From contig OX463862.1 in the NCBI GenBank assembly GCA_949825065.1, positions 18,779,118 through 18,843,117 of the forward strand: a stretch of DNA of 64,000 nt. The letters are read 5' to 3'. Positions 20,240 to 31,604 of the stretch are shown here, piece after piece. Below the pieces are notes generated by a model that was not told the DNA's origin, made no database searches, and saw only the letters and a program-made list of their open reading frames with translations. The stretch comes from Odontocerum albicorne (Eukaryota; Arthropoda; Insecta; Trichoptera; Odontoceridae). The translations under genes and the position numbers were made by a program. Position 1 is the first letter of the stretch, and every line of letters starts with the position of its first letter.

Positions 20240-21970
20240 AAATATACATACTTATCGGCAATCTCTAGAGCCCTGGTGAAAGAAACAAAGGCAACGGAGT
20301 ACTTAATACTGTTACAAATAACTTCATCGCAAGTCTTTAAAAAAAAATTTGCAACGTGATGTGCTAGTATCTACATTAGCATTCTTATTATCACACGAGC
20401 GCACCAGGTTTGATTCCTTATAGATTCAATTCCGGACTTGTTTCACTCTTAGACCTTTTTCTGCAGTTTGAATGCTGCATATCATAATTTTTTATTGTGT
20501 CATTAAACAACACTCAAATGAAAGGCTGCAACAGATAAAATCAGCCGAGAAGTTTAATCTACTTGATACTGATTTTTTGGGTTTACTTTGTCAAGAATAT
20601 GTGCTTGCCAAAGTGCAACAGCATGCACATATTACATGGGTCTTCAATCCAGTTGATGGCTGAAAATCATACTCGATCACAAACGATATAATAGATATAT
20701 AATACAGCATATAGTCCTTTTGATATGGTTATTAAAATTATGGAATCATGAGTAATCACTTGGGAATTAAGTATGTGTATGGTTGTGAATGAAATGCTTG
20801 ATTGTTTCAGCTAAGTATTAAAGTATTTAGAACAAATATTATTTATCAAATTTGGGGTTAAATGAAATAAGAACTATATCTTCGTTTTTGATAAATTTTT
20901 AACACGTACATGTTAAATATGCCTATATTTCAAGTTTGTTCAATTATTTATTGATTAAGTGTAAAATATAATAACTAGGTTAAAATAAGCTTTTTAAAAT
21001 AATTTTAATATAATCAGTTAAAAACTAATCTTACTCTTAATAACTTAAATCTATAATTTTGTATCGGAGAATTACATCTACATATTTTATCACTTTTTTT
21101 TTCACTTCAACAATACTTAAATTTATCAATAACATCTAAAACGCAGACATCAATAGACCTGTTGCTACGAACTTTTTTAATACTATTTAGCATTTCGTTA
21201 AAGCTTCCGTTATTGTAATTTCCTACACGTATTTTAATAACATTTAATTTCATATAAATAGTAAACACCTACATACTAACTTAAAACTAGATGACAATTA
21301 TAACGCTAATTATTTTAATACGAATAAATTCATACAAAATTAATACATTAAAATAACGATTATAATCTCATTTACCAGAATCTATCAGTCATGTCAGCAG
21401 ATCAGTGAAAATGCTATAAATGATGTATATTACGGAGAAACTGTCTATTAATTGTAGATATTTTATGAATTAATATAATAGAATTTTTTGCATGTAGTAT
21501 TTACAAGCCAGTTCATTGAACTCTATAAATTTTCTCAGAAGACAAACAACAACTCAAGCATGAACACAAACAAGGAACAATCCAAAATATCAACAACCTA
21601 ATAATTCCAGTTAATTTAAGACGAGAAATATGCGCGTGTTTGTTAAACAAGCAACTTGCGTCCCTTTCCGCTTAAACCGACGAATCTGATTAAAATTGTC
21701 TCCGTGTCGGAGAATTTAGTGTATTTGTTAATAAGTAAAAGTGATTCGAATAATGGTTACCCTAGAACTTTGTGCCGTTTCGGCAGTATTTCGTTCAAAA
21801 CATTGCATACGCAGGGGAATTATAGGGTGGCCAAGTATATATGAAAACTCATACAAGAAACCTTTCTGGATGTTTTAAATATTAATTTTCTTGTCAAGTG
21901 AAACTTAAAAACTATACTTATTTAGCATGACCTCTTCTTTCGAGACGTTCGTTGATAATAAAACTAACAG
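20240..21970. other. Unassigned AT-rich stretch, 1.7 kb
   Basis: Very AT-rich with no element recognised. Frames of ~60 codons at 20472 and 21656 (+) have no motif. Confidence 0.4.
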
Positions 21971-21974
21971 TAAA

Positions 21975-22660
21975 ATGTACAATTTATATAGCGTCGTTTA
22001 GAGACTAGGATTTCCTCAATGACGTTCTAACTTTGGGTTAGGTCTCTCTACTTTTAATAAATCAAAAATAATGTAATTTGTTTTATTAAACACCGTTTAT
22101 TCCACTTTTTTGTAACGGTATAACCCTATCAATTTCAAGGCTTTCACGTCATTATCAGGGGAGCACAAACAAGGCTCCCCTCATGATAAGATGAAAGCCT
22201 TGAAATCGGTAGGGTTATACAGTTACAAAAAGTGGTATAAACAGTGTTTGATAAAACAAACTACAATGTCTTTAAACCTTCACAATGTTAATGCTTTAAC
22301 TATAAATGATAGATTGAAAATATTACAAAATAAAACTAATATGAAATTAGTGTAAGGATAGGAAATTAGTGTCTGCGGTCATTATGTTGGATACTACCCC
22401 TTATGTTTAGTAAAATGAACTAAGGAAAACGAACTACAAATAAAGCTTGTAGACTTTCCGATATGTGTTAGTAACACATTTGACTTTAAGTGTAGTGTAT
22501 ATATGTAGTATTCATAATATACAATCCAAATTTTGATGAAACCTCCCAGAAAGGGTACACGTCAAGTGTTTTCTTAAGCTGCACATGCTATCTATATCTT
22601 TAACACCAAAATGTAGATCATTTCGCACCACAGGACCAGCAATAGCAAAAGCTCCATCAT
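21975..22660 (-). repeat. Dispersed repeat B, split by a family C insertion
   Basis: The 5' part (ATTTATATAGCGTCGTTTAG, AGGATTTCCTCAATGACG) stops at about 22070. B resumes at 22312 with GATTGAAAATATTACAAAAT, TTGTAGACTTTCCGATATG and TCTTAAGCTGCACATGCTAT. The gap is exactly the palindromic element, so B is the older of the two. Confidence 0.78.
22071..22311 (+). mobile_element. Palindromic retroposon-like element (family C), nested in repeat B
   Basis: Left arm 22071-22172 and right arm 22173-22268 are almost complete reverse complements (TGTAATTTGTTTTATTAAAC ... TTTGATAAAACAAACTACAA), then the tail CTTTAAACCTTCACAATGTT AATG... to TATAAATGAT. AATCAAAAATA at 22060-22070 and GATTGAAAATA at 22312-22322 form a decayed 11-bp direct repeat that belongs to repeat B, so it is consistent with target-site duplication. 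Confidence 0.82.
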
Positions 22661-22865
22661 AATACACCTTCATATTGGATCATCAGTTTATTTGATGAAA
22701 AAGAACTTGTAGTTGGACAGCTGACGACCTTCGTCAATTTGTTGGCCTTTTATGCACTAACGCAGCGCTACCGGAAAACTCCCAAGAAGGTTCATTTATT
22801 TAATCAAGGTATTATGACCAGACCACCTACAGCTCCTTACCCTTTTTGCGTTGGTCGTAGGCTGT

Positions 22866-23080
22866 AATGTTTTGTATTACACTTTCACTGTATACAGTAC
22901 AACCTATTGGTCTTATTGACACGTGGAAATCTCTTCCAGCCAACCAGAAGGATAGTAAAGAGGCTTTAAGTGAAAACCAGACTGGAATCATTTTTTAAAA
23001 ATCTGGATTCCAATGGGATTGGAATCCGCAACCTCCTAATTGGAAGACAGGCTTCTTACCAACCTAGGCCACGGAGGTTC
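22866..23080 (-). mobile_element. SINE A, near full-length
   Basis: Minus strand: GAACCTCCGTGGCCTAGGTT GGTAAGAAGCCTGTCTTCCA, B-box equivalent GGATTCCAATCCCATTGGAA, ATTCCAGTCTGGTTTTCACT TAAAGCCTC, CTTCTGGTTGGCTGG, tail GTGTAATACAAAAC. The A-box TGGCCTAGGTTGG is well preserved. Confidence 0.85.
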
Positions 23081-23084
23081 ACTG

Positions 23085-23965
23085 CCACAAAGTCCGAAGA
23101 AAAACCGTTTCATTCATTATGTGATTATACTATACCACCAGACATCATCCTCTTAAGACATGTCTTCTCAAAATTGAGAATTCTTCTCCCCTTGTGCTTT
23201 GGTAATGTGCCAACATTCAGAACTGTATAGTGAAGTAAGTAGGTTGCAGGTGCTTAAGAGCTTTTACTTCATTTTCAGATTAAATGATGATAAGCCTTTC
23301 TTATATGGACAAAAAAAGACAATGTATCATTATAAGGCTCAAATCGTCTCGTTATAAATTGTCTTTTTCAATCTTTAATCGCTTGAGACTCGCATACGCA
23401 CCATGTAACATATATTATGTTATTTCATTAAATCTTGGATGATCTTATGAACTCACCTACACAACTCGATAATAGTTTAAGAGGATCTCATGTTGACTTT
23501 TGTCTCAGCTTCTTACCTGACATATTTGACTAAGATATCATATTAAATTTTACCCACCTTCTTAAGCACTTTGAAAGAAGGATTATATTAGATTTTATGT
23601 TTCTGTGTAAGGTTATTAACAATATTGGATTTAATTAATTTTCTTACTCTATTTAAACTCCATTTAATTTATCAAAACAATCATTTGTATATAACAGGCT
23701 TATCTAATTCGTACAATGAATAAAACATTCAGCTTTACCAAAAAAAAAAATATTAAAGGAACAAAATATACATTTTTAATTGTATATAAAATGAATGCTA
23801 GTTACATTAGTGGGGAAAAGTGTAACAAAGTTATAGTTATAACAATTAATAATATAAACTCAAATAATGTTAGATTATGATTCGGGGTGATTAAAATAGT
23901 TTCTGTTACTGTGCTGTGCTGTTCATGACATGAACATTGGTAATTAGGATTTTAATCGTTAGTAA
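23085..23965. other. Unassigned AT-rich DNA
   Basis: No element recognised. A frame at 22970-23230 is only partly outside the SINE and has no motif. Confidence 0.35.
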
Positions 23966-23969
23966 TCTT

Positions 23970-24280
23970 TAAAATTGTCTATTTTGTTAGTGTATTAATT
24001 GATGAATTGTCTATTTTGTTGATGTATTCATTGATAAATTGTCTATTATGTTGGTGTATTCATTGTTAAATTGCCTATTTCGTTGGTGTATTCATTGATA
24101 AATTGTCTATTTTGTTGGTGTATTCATTGATAAATTGTCTATTTTATTGGTGTATTCATTGATAAATTGTCTATTTTGTTGGTGTACCCATTGATAAATT
24201 GTCTATTTTGTTGGTATACTCATTGATAAATTGTCTATTTTGTTGGTGTACTCATTGATAAATTATATATTTTGTTATTT
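23970..24280. repeat. Minisatellite, 32-bp unit x ~9.5
   Basis: The unit core is AAATTGTCTATTTTGTTGGT followed by GTATTCATTGAT. Units vary at a few positions (TATGTT, TTTCGTT, TGTACCCATT) and are bounded by degraded partial units. Confidence 0.93.
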
Positions 24281-24284
24281 TACC

Positions 24285-25630
24285 TAAATTTCCTATAAAT
24301 GGTTTACCAAATAAAAAAATTATTTTATTTTGTCAAAGTAACAAATATCTAACATATCGTATACTTACTTTGCTACACTCATATAAGCGGTTCTATATTT
24401 GTTCTTATACAACAAATAATTATATCCTATATTTGCTTACGAAAACCTGAAAAAGTCGTTCTTCTGTTTCAATTAAGAGTGGTTACAGGTCTCTCAAAGT
24501 ACAGGAAAATTTCTGCAGCCGTAATAAGGAAAGTTTCCCAGTCCTTTGTCAAGGTGCTTCCAAGGGAATCGCTGAATGTATTAAAGTGTTATACTCTCTT
24601 AGTAAATACCTTTTCTATACCACTGCATGCCAAAGCGCGAATAAAGATTTCTTAAAAAAAAAAACCGTGTTCTTTGTCAATAATTTGCGAAAAACTTCAA
24701 TTATTATTTGTTTAAACAAACCGAACGTAACTTCATAAAAATCTATTTTTAATGGAGTTTAAAGACAAAATATTGGTTTTAATAGTTCAAACGTAACTTA
24801 GTGGGAATCCATATTTAATGTAATTTAGAGAGAAAACACATAACATAACTTTTTCGAAATCCATAATTAAATAAAAATTCGAAATAAAAATTCAACACTT
24901 ATTTGCGCATTTCCAAAGATACTCTATTCCTTATGAGATCATGAACAGTGTAACATGTAATTTGGTTTAAATAAATCCTCTGAAAAAGAAATAGCATGTG
25001 TTGAAATGCGCAGTGATGTGTTTAAAAATATAGCGAAAGAGATCAAGATATATCAAGAGATCAAGATATAAGAAAAATATAGCGAAAGAGATCAGATCAA
25101 TAGTCACTAGGGGCTCCTCCCCTGGCCACTCCGCAGCCTAACCTTGTTTTGGCTCAGTGTGCCCTCTTGTAGATGGTAATAGTTGCTTTAAGTTTATTAA
25201 TTTATTATTAAAACAGTAAATTTGGATTTGTAGACTTTTTGAGAATTCCGAATAGTTAATATGATTTTTTTAATTAAATCAACATTGAATAAAATATAAC
25301 AACCCTTCACTTAGCGATTTAAATTTCTCATTCCATAATAATTAAAAAAATACTAATGTAAAACAAAAACATTAAAAAACAATGAACTGAAACAAATTAT
25401 GAATACCTTAGGAAACTAAATTATTAATAAAATAATACATTCTATATACATATTATCATATACACCCGAGTTATCTTAAAATTTATACGATAATTATTAG
25501 AATATTATTGAGAACATAGTAATAAATGGAGGTTAATAAATACGGATGAAGGATGTTCACATATTCAACTTAAAAATATTAAATGAGTACGGGTAAAAAA
25601 AACTATATTTTCTGTAAAACAACCATGTCA
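24285..25630. other. Unassigned AT-rich DNA with two weak duplications
   Basis: AAAAATATAGCGAAAGAGAT occurs twice (about 25026 and 25075). Around 24720-24880 a ~67-bp phrase (AACGTAACTTCATAAAAATC / AACGTAACTTAGTGGGAATC / CATAACTTTTTCGAAATCC) repeats loosely. No gene or element named. Confidence 0.4.
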
Positions 25631-25635
25631 AGTAT

Positions 25636-25712
25636 ACCTTAGGGGGTGCGCAGTGCCAATATGGGGCTGGGCTACGGAGCAGCCAGAGATGGAGCCTCTA
25701 GTGTAATTAACG
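25636..25712 (+). repeat. Short dispersed repeat H, copy 2
   Basis: GTGCGCAGTGCCAATATGGG GCTGGGCTACGGAGCAGCC pairs with 17988-18050. Confidence 0.55.
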
Positions 25713-25992
25713 TCAACCTTAGATTTATGCACATACATACAAACAAACATATACACATACATTCAAAGTCACTTAAATACGTTAATGAGTGCTTTCTAAC
25801 GCGCTCAATCTTAAAAGAAAACTTTCTTTTGCTTTTGATAATGTGATATGAAATATGTCAATATCCGAAGCAGTCCCGTTCAGAAGAGTTGAGGCCCTTC
25901 TAACAGATATAGCGGCTGGAAGACCCGTTCTTGCGTATGTTATTGAGAACAGTTCTTGCCGGCGCAGTCTAGTGTAATTGTTAGGAACATTT

Positions 25993-26241
25993 CTGTGGCG
26001 TTATGGCAGAAGTTGATATGTCTGTTTTTTTGTCATTTTGTGTTTATTCTCCAAATTTATAGAAAATATTTTTCAGCATAATGTGGCAAAACTTGGCGAG
26101 TCAGTCAACAAAATATATATTGTTTGGAAAAACTTAAAAAATGCGTATTTGTACTGATTTTAACAGCTTTTCAAAGTTCATATTGCTTCTCCTGTGAACT
26201 AAGGTGAAACGGACATATCAACTTCTGCCATAACGCCACAG
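25993..26241. mobile_element. MITE with ~35-bp terminal inverted repeats
   Basis: CTGTGGCGTTATGGCAGAAG TTGATATGTCTGTTT at 25993-26027 is matched by its reverse complement with one mismatch at 26207-26241. The 180-bp interior is AT-rich with no coding sequence. The target duplication is unclear (flanks ...ACATTT and ATTAAAC), so the superfamily is undecided. Confidence 0.85.
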
Positions 26242-26559
26242 ATTAAACGCTAATCTTTGTAGCGTTAAATGCTGGACAGATAACAACTCCTCGAACGAGT
26301 TTGACAACGTATACCAGGAGACGCAGATCTCTTCTTACGCTCAAGGAGTTATACCTGAGAATGCCCAGCAGAAACTGAGTAGGATAAAGCCATGAATAGA
26401 TACCAAACTAGCGGGAAAGGAAAATAATTTACATGATAAACGATACTATGCAGGTAGCATAAACATTTAAAAAATATTATTATTTAAATAGAAATACAAG
26501 TATAAAATTGAGGGTTGCCAACAACTGAAAAAAGGAAAAGAATAATATCTTAACGAAGC

Positions 26560-26830
26560 CTCTATCATTAGAAATGAGCATTTGACGTGTCAAGTCGACA
26601 TTTCATGGCGGCACTCGCATAGAAGTAACGGCGCCACCTGTCATATGAAGAATTATTGTCAACTGTCAAAAAGACGTTCAAAACCGCGCAGATTAAAGCC
26701 TGAATTGTAAACTAAGATTGACGCGCGCGAAAATAAACTCGCGCAAAAGTAACGCGCACATTTTTTGACAGGTCACACGATTTCGGTACATGGCACGCAT
26801 GCCAGTCGAGCGGACAAACGTCTGTCTGTC
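26560..26830. promoter_or_regulatory. CG-rich segment, candidate promoter or first-exon region
   Basis: In a strongly AT-rich window this ~270-bp stretch has many CG dinucleotides (GACGCGCGCGAAAATAAACT CGCGCAAAAG, ACGGCGCCACC). It also has repeated TGACA/TGTCA motifs (GACGTGTCAAGTCGAC, TTGTCAACTGTCAAAAAGAC, TTTTTTGACAGGTCAC). This could be a transcription start of a gene whose exons lie elsewhere, or a fragment of an unknown element. No core promoter was proven. Confidence 0.3.
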
Positions 26831-27059
26831 TTATTTTTTTAACATTATTAGAACGAAGCTGAAAAATATATTTTTCAGTCATATTTTCAGGATATTTCGA
26901 CAGTAAGATTTAAATAAGTTCGTGAGAGTTTGGATTGGCATTTTTAGTGTTGTATTTGAACTTTAAATATATTTATACAATGATAGATCAAGTGAAATAT
27001 CTCTGTTACATTTTTAGAATCTACATGTGTCTAAAAGCTGTTCTTTCGGAGGTCGATTA

Positions 27060-27792
27060 TATCTTCATCAAATAAATGAATTGTTACGAATCGATCCAAT
27101 AGGGCAGGGTTTTAAAACAGGGCTTATGGGGCTACTATTCCTTTGATGAGGAATGGCCTGCCTCTAAAGGGGGGGGGGGGGTATAGGTGGCGTGTGCAGA
27201 TTTAGGAAACACTTTAAGACAAGTTTATGGGAGGTCTTATCAAAATGTATGATTATATTTGAACACTTCACACATAAATTACATCCCGCCTAAAGGTTAA
27301 TGCGTTACTATCACATATCGGAAGGTGTAAAAGGTTTCTTTGTAACATAGTTTGTCTTTTTTTTGGTAAGTTTTCAGAAGTTTTTTTAACAAGTACCCGG
27401 CGATAAGTAATACACATCAGGCTTAAGAAAGAGACTGTCGACCATAATAGGCTAACTTCGAATTTGTAGAGCGTCGTCTCTGTCATTCATACCACACCCT
27501 AGAACGCTTGACAACGACTAACAAATCGTGACGGAACACGTGTATGAATGACAGAGACGACGCTCTATAAAACCAAAGAAAGTTAGCCGATTATGGTCGA
27601 CAGTCTCTTTCTTAAGCCCGATGTGTATTACTTACCGCCGGGTACTGTACTTATCCTTTTACACTTAACTTATTCAAATATTTTTAGTATATCCATAATA
27701 GTGGATTCGAACCTCGAGTTTTGAAAAGAGTGTTTTCTCTTAACAGTGCTATATATAAATTGTCCTTTTATAATAATAATTATTATTACAAA
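27060..27792 (+). repeat. Dispersed repeat B, split by a foldback MITE
   Basis: Left part: AATCGATCCAATAGGGCAGG, GGTGGCGTGTGCAGATTTAG, ATTACATCCCGCCTAAAGG, TTTTGGTAAGTTTTCAGAAG. It breaks at about 27392 and resumes at 27646 with ACTTATCCTTTTACACTTAA, TTCGAACCTCGAG, TTTTCTCTTAACAGTGCTAT. A 13-base G run lies at 27169-27181. Confidence 0.78.
27393..27645. mobile_element. Foldback MITE with ~100-bp inverted arms
   Basis: The left arm 27393-27492 (GTACCCGGCGATAAGTAATA ... GTCTCTGTCATTCATAC) is matched by the right arm 27541-27645 with a few mismatches and one small indel. The loop of ~50 bases holds no coding sequence. The outer bases GTAC occur at both ends and could be part of the arm or a 4-bp duplication. 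It sits inside repeat B, so it is younger than B. Superfamily not assigned. Confidence 0.88.
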
Positions 27793-27794
27793 AT

Positions 27795-28425
27795 TATGAA
27801 TGCATTAAAATAAATGCTATATTTCGAAGTTTATAAAAGGCAGATTATAAGCTCCCTCCATATAAAAATAATCAAAAAATAATTGAGTGGAGTAATTTAT
27901 TTTTATTTTAATCAAATAAAATAAGGGAAGTGTTACAAAATAAGAAGAAATATAACTATAAAACTATAAATATATGTAGGTAGATAATGCTGTATAATGA
28001 CATTACACTGCACGATTTAAAACTGACGGTTGCTAGTGAACTGGTATAAAGTTAGACACAATTGGAAAGCTATAATTGGTCAATTCGGACATGATCTTTT
28101 TTGATTGGTGTGAAGCCTGGACAAGATTCTTTTTGAAAAAAATACTGTTTTTATTATGATTTTAAAATGAATTATGTAATTTTTTCATTGAAATGAAAAT
28201 GTTAAACAGCTTCGTACCATCGATAAAAAAAATCTGCTTTATCAATTAATTTTTTGTTTCCGATAGACATGATCTTTTTTAATGTTACCTCCTCAAATAT
28301 TTTTACTGTCCTGCAAGCTATGTTCCTTCTCCCGCAACGCCCAACCTTAAATCTGTCGTCGCTCCTATTATTTTCCCACTGAGGTATATTGTTATTGGAT
28401 GAGGAGTTCTTTTGAGCAAATATTT
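27795..28425. other. Unassigned AT-rich DNA
   Basis: Nothing recognised. Confidence 0.35.
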
Positions 28426-28426
28426 C

Positions 28427-28597
28427 TTTGTCACTACGTTACATTGATCTTGTAATAAGTTAAGACTTTTTTTCACTACGTAACATTGATCTTATAATAA
28501 GTTAAGACTTTTTGTCACTACGTAACATTGATCTTATAATAAATCAAGACTTTTGTCACTACGTAACATTGATCTGATAATAAATTAAGACTTTTTT
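28427..28597. repeat. Tandem repeat, ~40-bp unit x 4
   Basis: CACTACGTAACATTGATCTT ATAATAAGTTAAGACTTTTT recurs four times with a variable T run at the junction; the first and last units are slightly diverged. Confidence 0.9.
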
Positions 28598-29059
28598 CGA
28601 TCTTCTTATGTGTTAATTGTGCTGGATAGAGATTTATTTTCTCATCTATAACAGCATGAATGGTGGTGGGATCAAACTGAACCTAACTAAACAACCTGTG
28701 TTTCATGTACTTAAATACAAACACATAAAGGTTTTCTTGAAATCTCCATCGTTAAATTGTTCTCAAACCCCGACGATGTAAGCTTCAATTCCGAAACATA
28801 TCGGAAACCATATCAAAGAGCTCGTTCTCGACTAAAAAGGGTCTTATTTGATTTTTATATACGTTCTATATACAGGCTGATTATTTCCTTATGTGAAATG
28901 TTAAAAAAAAAAGATGTATGAAAGAGTGATAGAAGCAAACCGTAAAAAATATTTAAGTACCAAGAAAATTACGAAAAAAGGAGAAATGATTCTGAATTGT
29001 ATGACATGTCTTTAATTTATTTATAGAACGTTTTTATTTAGTAGAAAATATAACTTCGC

Positions 29060-29480
29060 ATCATATTCTCCCGCAAAGTCAAGGATAGAGTGACATTGAT
29101 AGCCTTATTTATCGGTGGTTGCCTGATCGAGGGGCGGAACATTGTAAAATACCTCGGTTTGCATCTCGTTCGGTGAGTAACGTGGAAAACCCTTTCTGAA
29201 TGCCATCCTCTATTCGTCCCATCTTGACCTATGCTGCACCTGTTAAGGGTACTGCGAGAAACACGGATCATCTGAAACCTCTATGAGGGCTAAACAAAGT
29301 ATTCAAGATTTCTTAAAACACCCATCTCCCGACTTCCCGCCGAACAGCGTGAGGAATCTCTCCAACACCACAATTTTGCTTGAACCACGAAGTTCTATAA
29401 AAGCCAACAGAAGCACAGAAATTCTCTAATAACTGCCCAGGAGCTTACAAGAGTACGTCCGACCTACCTTTCCGTTATAA
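29060..29480 (+). pseudogene. Jockey-like non-LTR retrotransposon, C-terminal pseudogene
   Basis: Visible across frames: KVKDRVTLIALFIG, NIVKYLGLHLVR*VTWKTL (the VKYLG..LD..LTWK motif that follows the catalytic core), a proline-rich RPILTYAAPV-type phrase near 29212-29240, and NKVFKIS*NTHLPTS. Later sequence GISPTPQFCLNHEVL keeps the spacing. At least three stops and two frameshifts make it dead. Confidence 0.6.
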
Positions 29481-29787
29481 GCACAGGTTTTCGCAGCATT
29501 ATCTTTTGCCTGACTAGTCAACATACAATATTTGCAAGGAAGATCAAGGTGTAAGTGAATGTAATGAAATGCCAGTAGCCTGAAAGAGTCGACATGTACT
29601 TGCTAAGTATAAAAATAATTAGATGCAAGAATTGTTACCAAGTTACAAGTTAGCATGTAGATGTTAATTATTTCTAATAAATTATCATAAATACTAAGAT
29701 TATGAAAAAAAATAATTTAGTTAATAGTTATAATGTATAAAATAGATTAGTTATTTAGATATAAATTTGTATATAATTACATCTTTT

Positions 29788-29950
29788 CAAATCCGGAGGT
29801 TGTGGAATGGGTTCCAGTTGGACTCAGTTTTTTTATGAAAAAAGTTTACTGTCGGGTTTTCCCTTAAGACCTCATAAACATCTTTCTAGCTAGTTAAGGG
29901 AGGATTCCATAAGATTGTGTGCAAGGAAAGTGTTAAACAGACAACAATAC
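29788..29950 (+). mobile_element. SINE A, head truncated
   Basis: CCGGAGGTTGTGGAATGGGT TCCAGTTGGACTCAG, TTTTCCCTTAAGACCTCATA, ACATCTTTCTAGCTAGTTAA, GCAAGGAAAGTGTTAAACAG. The A-box part is missing. Confidence 0.75.
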
Positions 29951-30282
29951 CACATCTCAACACGCATCCTGTATAGTATATTAAATCAATAATCCAACAA
30001 AAGAAATCAAAATCTCTTTTTCCAACTGAAACATAAACTCGTCCATATTTTATTATGTCCTATAAAATGTTTACGATCTAAAAAGAGATAAAATCTAATC
30101 CACTTTTTCTTTTATTTTTCTTGGAATATTAATATTTTAAAAATAAATCTGCAGTACCAATTCAAAATTACATATTAATATATTTGGAAATATTTATAGA
30201 CCTTTGTTTAATATACTTTTTATTCTATATTATATGTAGAATAATCTACATTTTTTTATGTTTTAATCCACGACCTCCATAT

Positions 30283-30445
30283 CCTTGTCGTCGTTGCTGG
30301 GCCTCGTAGTCGAGGATCCCCTCCCCATTCTTACATCAATTTAGTTGTAAAGTCTGTCGGGGCCGTTGTCTTCGTTGCTAAACCTCGTAGTCAAGGATCC
30401 CCTCACCATTCTAACATCAATTATATATTGATCCCCTCACCATTC
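30283..30445. repeat. Repeat G, locally duplicated
   Basis: The phrase GGGCCTCGTAGTCGAGGATC CCCTCCCCATTC appears at ~30298, a diverged version at ~30375 (AACCTCGTAGTCAAGGATCC CCTCACCATTCTAACATCAA), and a third piece (GATCCCCTCACCATTCTAGC) at ~30432. Relatives lie at 15.0, 55.87 and 59.27 kb. Confidence 0.7.
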
Positions 30446-30449
30446 TAGC

Positions 30450-31460
30450 ACTATAATTTTCAGCATCCAAAAATCAAAATGAAAAGAGGCAAAATTCTAC
30501 AATTGTTTCAAGTTTAATAACGAAATTACGAAATCATAGTATAAATAGGCCAAAACCCGTACGATGGTTGTCGGCAAAGAAAGAATACGAGAATTGAATT
30601 TTGAATACAAGGGAGCGAGATAAGAATACTTCGAAATTTGAATCTCGGTGGGTCCGTGATAAAAAATTATACAGGATGAATTTTAAATACCTAGCTAACA
30701 ATTTTTGAACCGGTGTAAAAGGGGACGATGTTTAAATGATATATAAACAAATTCTATATTTATGAATATATATTTTCATAAATGTAGAATTTGTTTTACT
30801 TCCGTGAATATTTCACGGGCTGCAACTAGTGTTTTAAAATGGCCGAGAGCAGCCGTTCTTTCCTTGTCTATGTGTTTTGAATATTGAAGATAAATTCAGT
30901 ATTATTGTTGAAGGGAAAATAAAAAAGTTGAATATGAGCTCTGAAATATAAATATAAAATTATTTTAAAATTTGCAATAAATGCAACGTTTTCGCCTTAA
31001 GTCCTTAGGCAATTTTAACAACCCTGTTTGGATTTATTATCCCACGTCATTATAACGAATAATAATAATATTTGCTAAGATGATGGTTCACGGGATGGGA
31101 ATTAAATATTGACGTAGATGATGACTGAAAGGAGTCGAATAAATGTCGAGATTTGCGCGCTAATTACAATTTTGTAAGTAAACTGTATAAGAGAAGTTAA
31201 TAGAAAAATCTCAGAATTACTTTTGAAATATCCCAAATGTAATGAAAAAAGTTAAAAATAATAAGTAAATGCGATATTAGCAATGAACGATGCGAGCAAA
31301 TTATTGAATTTTGCAATTTGGGTAGTATTATTATCATAAATAATTGAAAAGTTCCGAGGGGTATTCAACAGCGAGTTATATTATATACGAATATAAAACA
31401 AAGTCAATATATTTACTTACACCGAAAAGATTATTAACATTGCCTTATTTAAAAATATCA
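30450..31460. other. Unassigned AT-rich DNA with one short palindrome
   Basis: ACAAATTCTATATTTATGAA at ~30748 is followed by its reverse complement at ~30780 (TTCATAAATGTAGAATTTGT), a small hairpin. No gene seen. Confidence 0.45.
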
Positions 31461-31464
31461 TCCT

Positions 31465-31600
31465 TTCCTTGGTCTTCCTCTTCCAAGCTTTCCACTCATA
31501 TTTACATGCCCAAACCCTGTTAATTATCTCTTCTTCACCCTCATTTGTATATCACTGTTATGTTCACATTCATTCCTAATAATTTCAACTCTTATTATGT
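31465..31600 (-). pseudogene. Group F LINE scrap, minus strand
   Basis: CCTTGGTCTTCCTCTTCCAA, CATTTACATGCCCAAACCCTG-like text, TCTTCTTCACCCTCATTT, TTCACATTCATTCCTAATAA follow the order of minus-strand F copies. Confidence 0.55.
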
Positions 31601-31604
31601 AATA

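Noticed and set aside
22970..23230. 86-codon plus-strand frame
   Set aside because: Its first half is the antisense of a SINE A copy.
27169..27181. Thirteen-base G run as a possible quadruplex
   Set aside because: A single homopolymer without further G tracts nearby; most likely slippage or a sequencing artefact.
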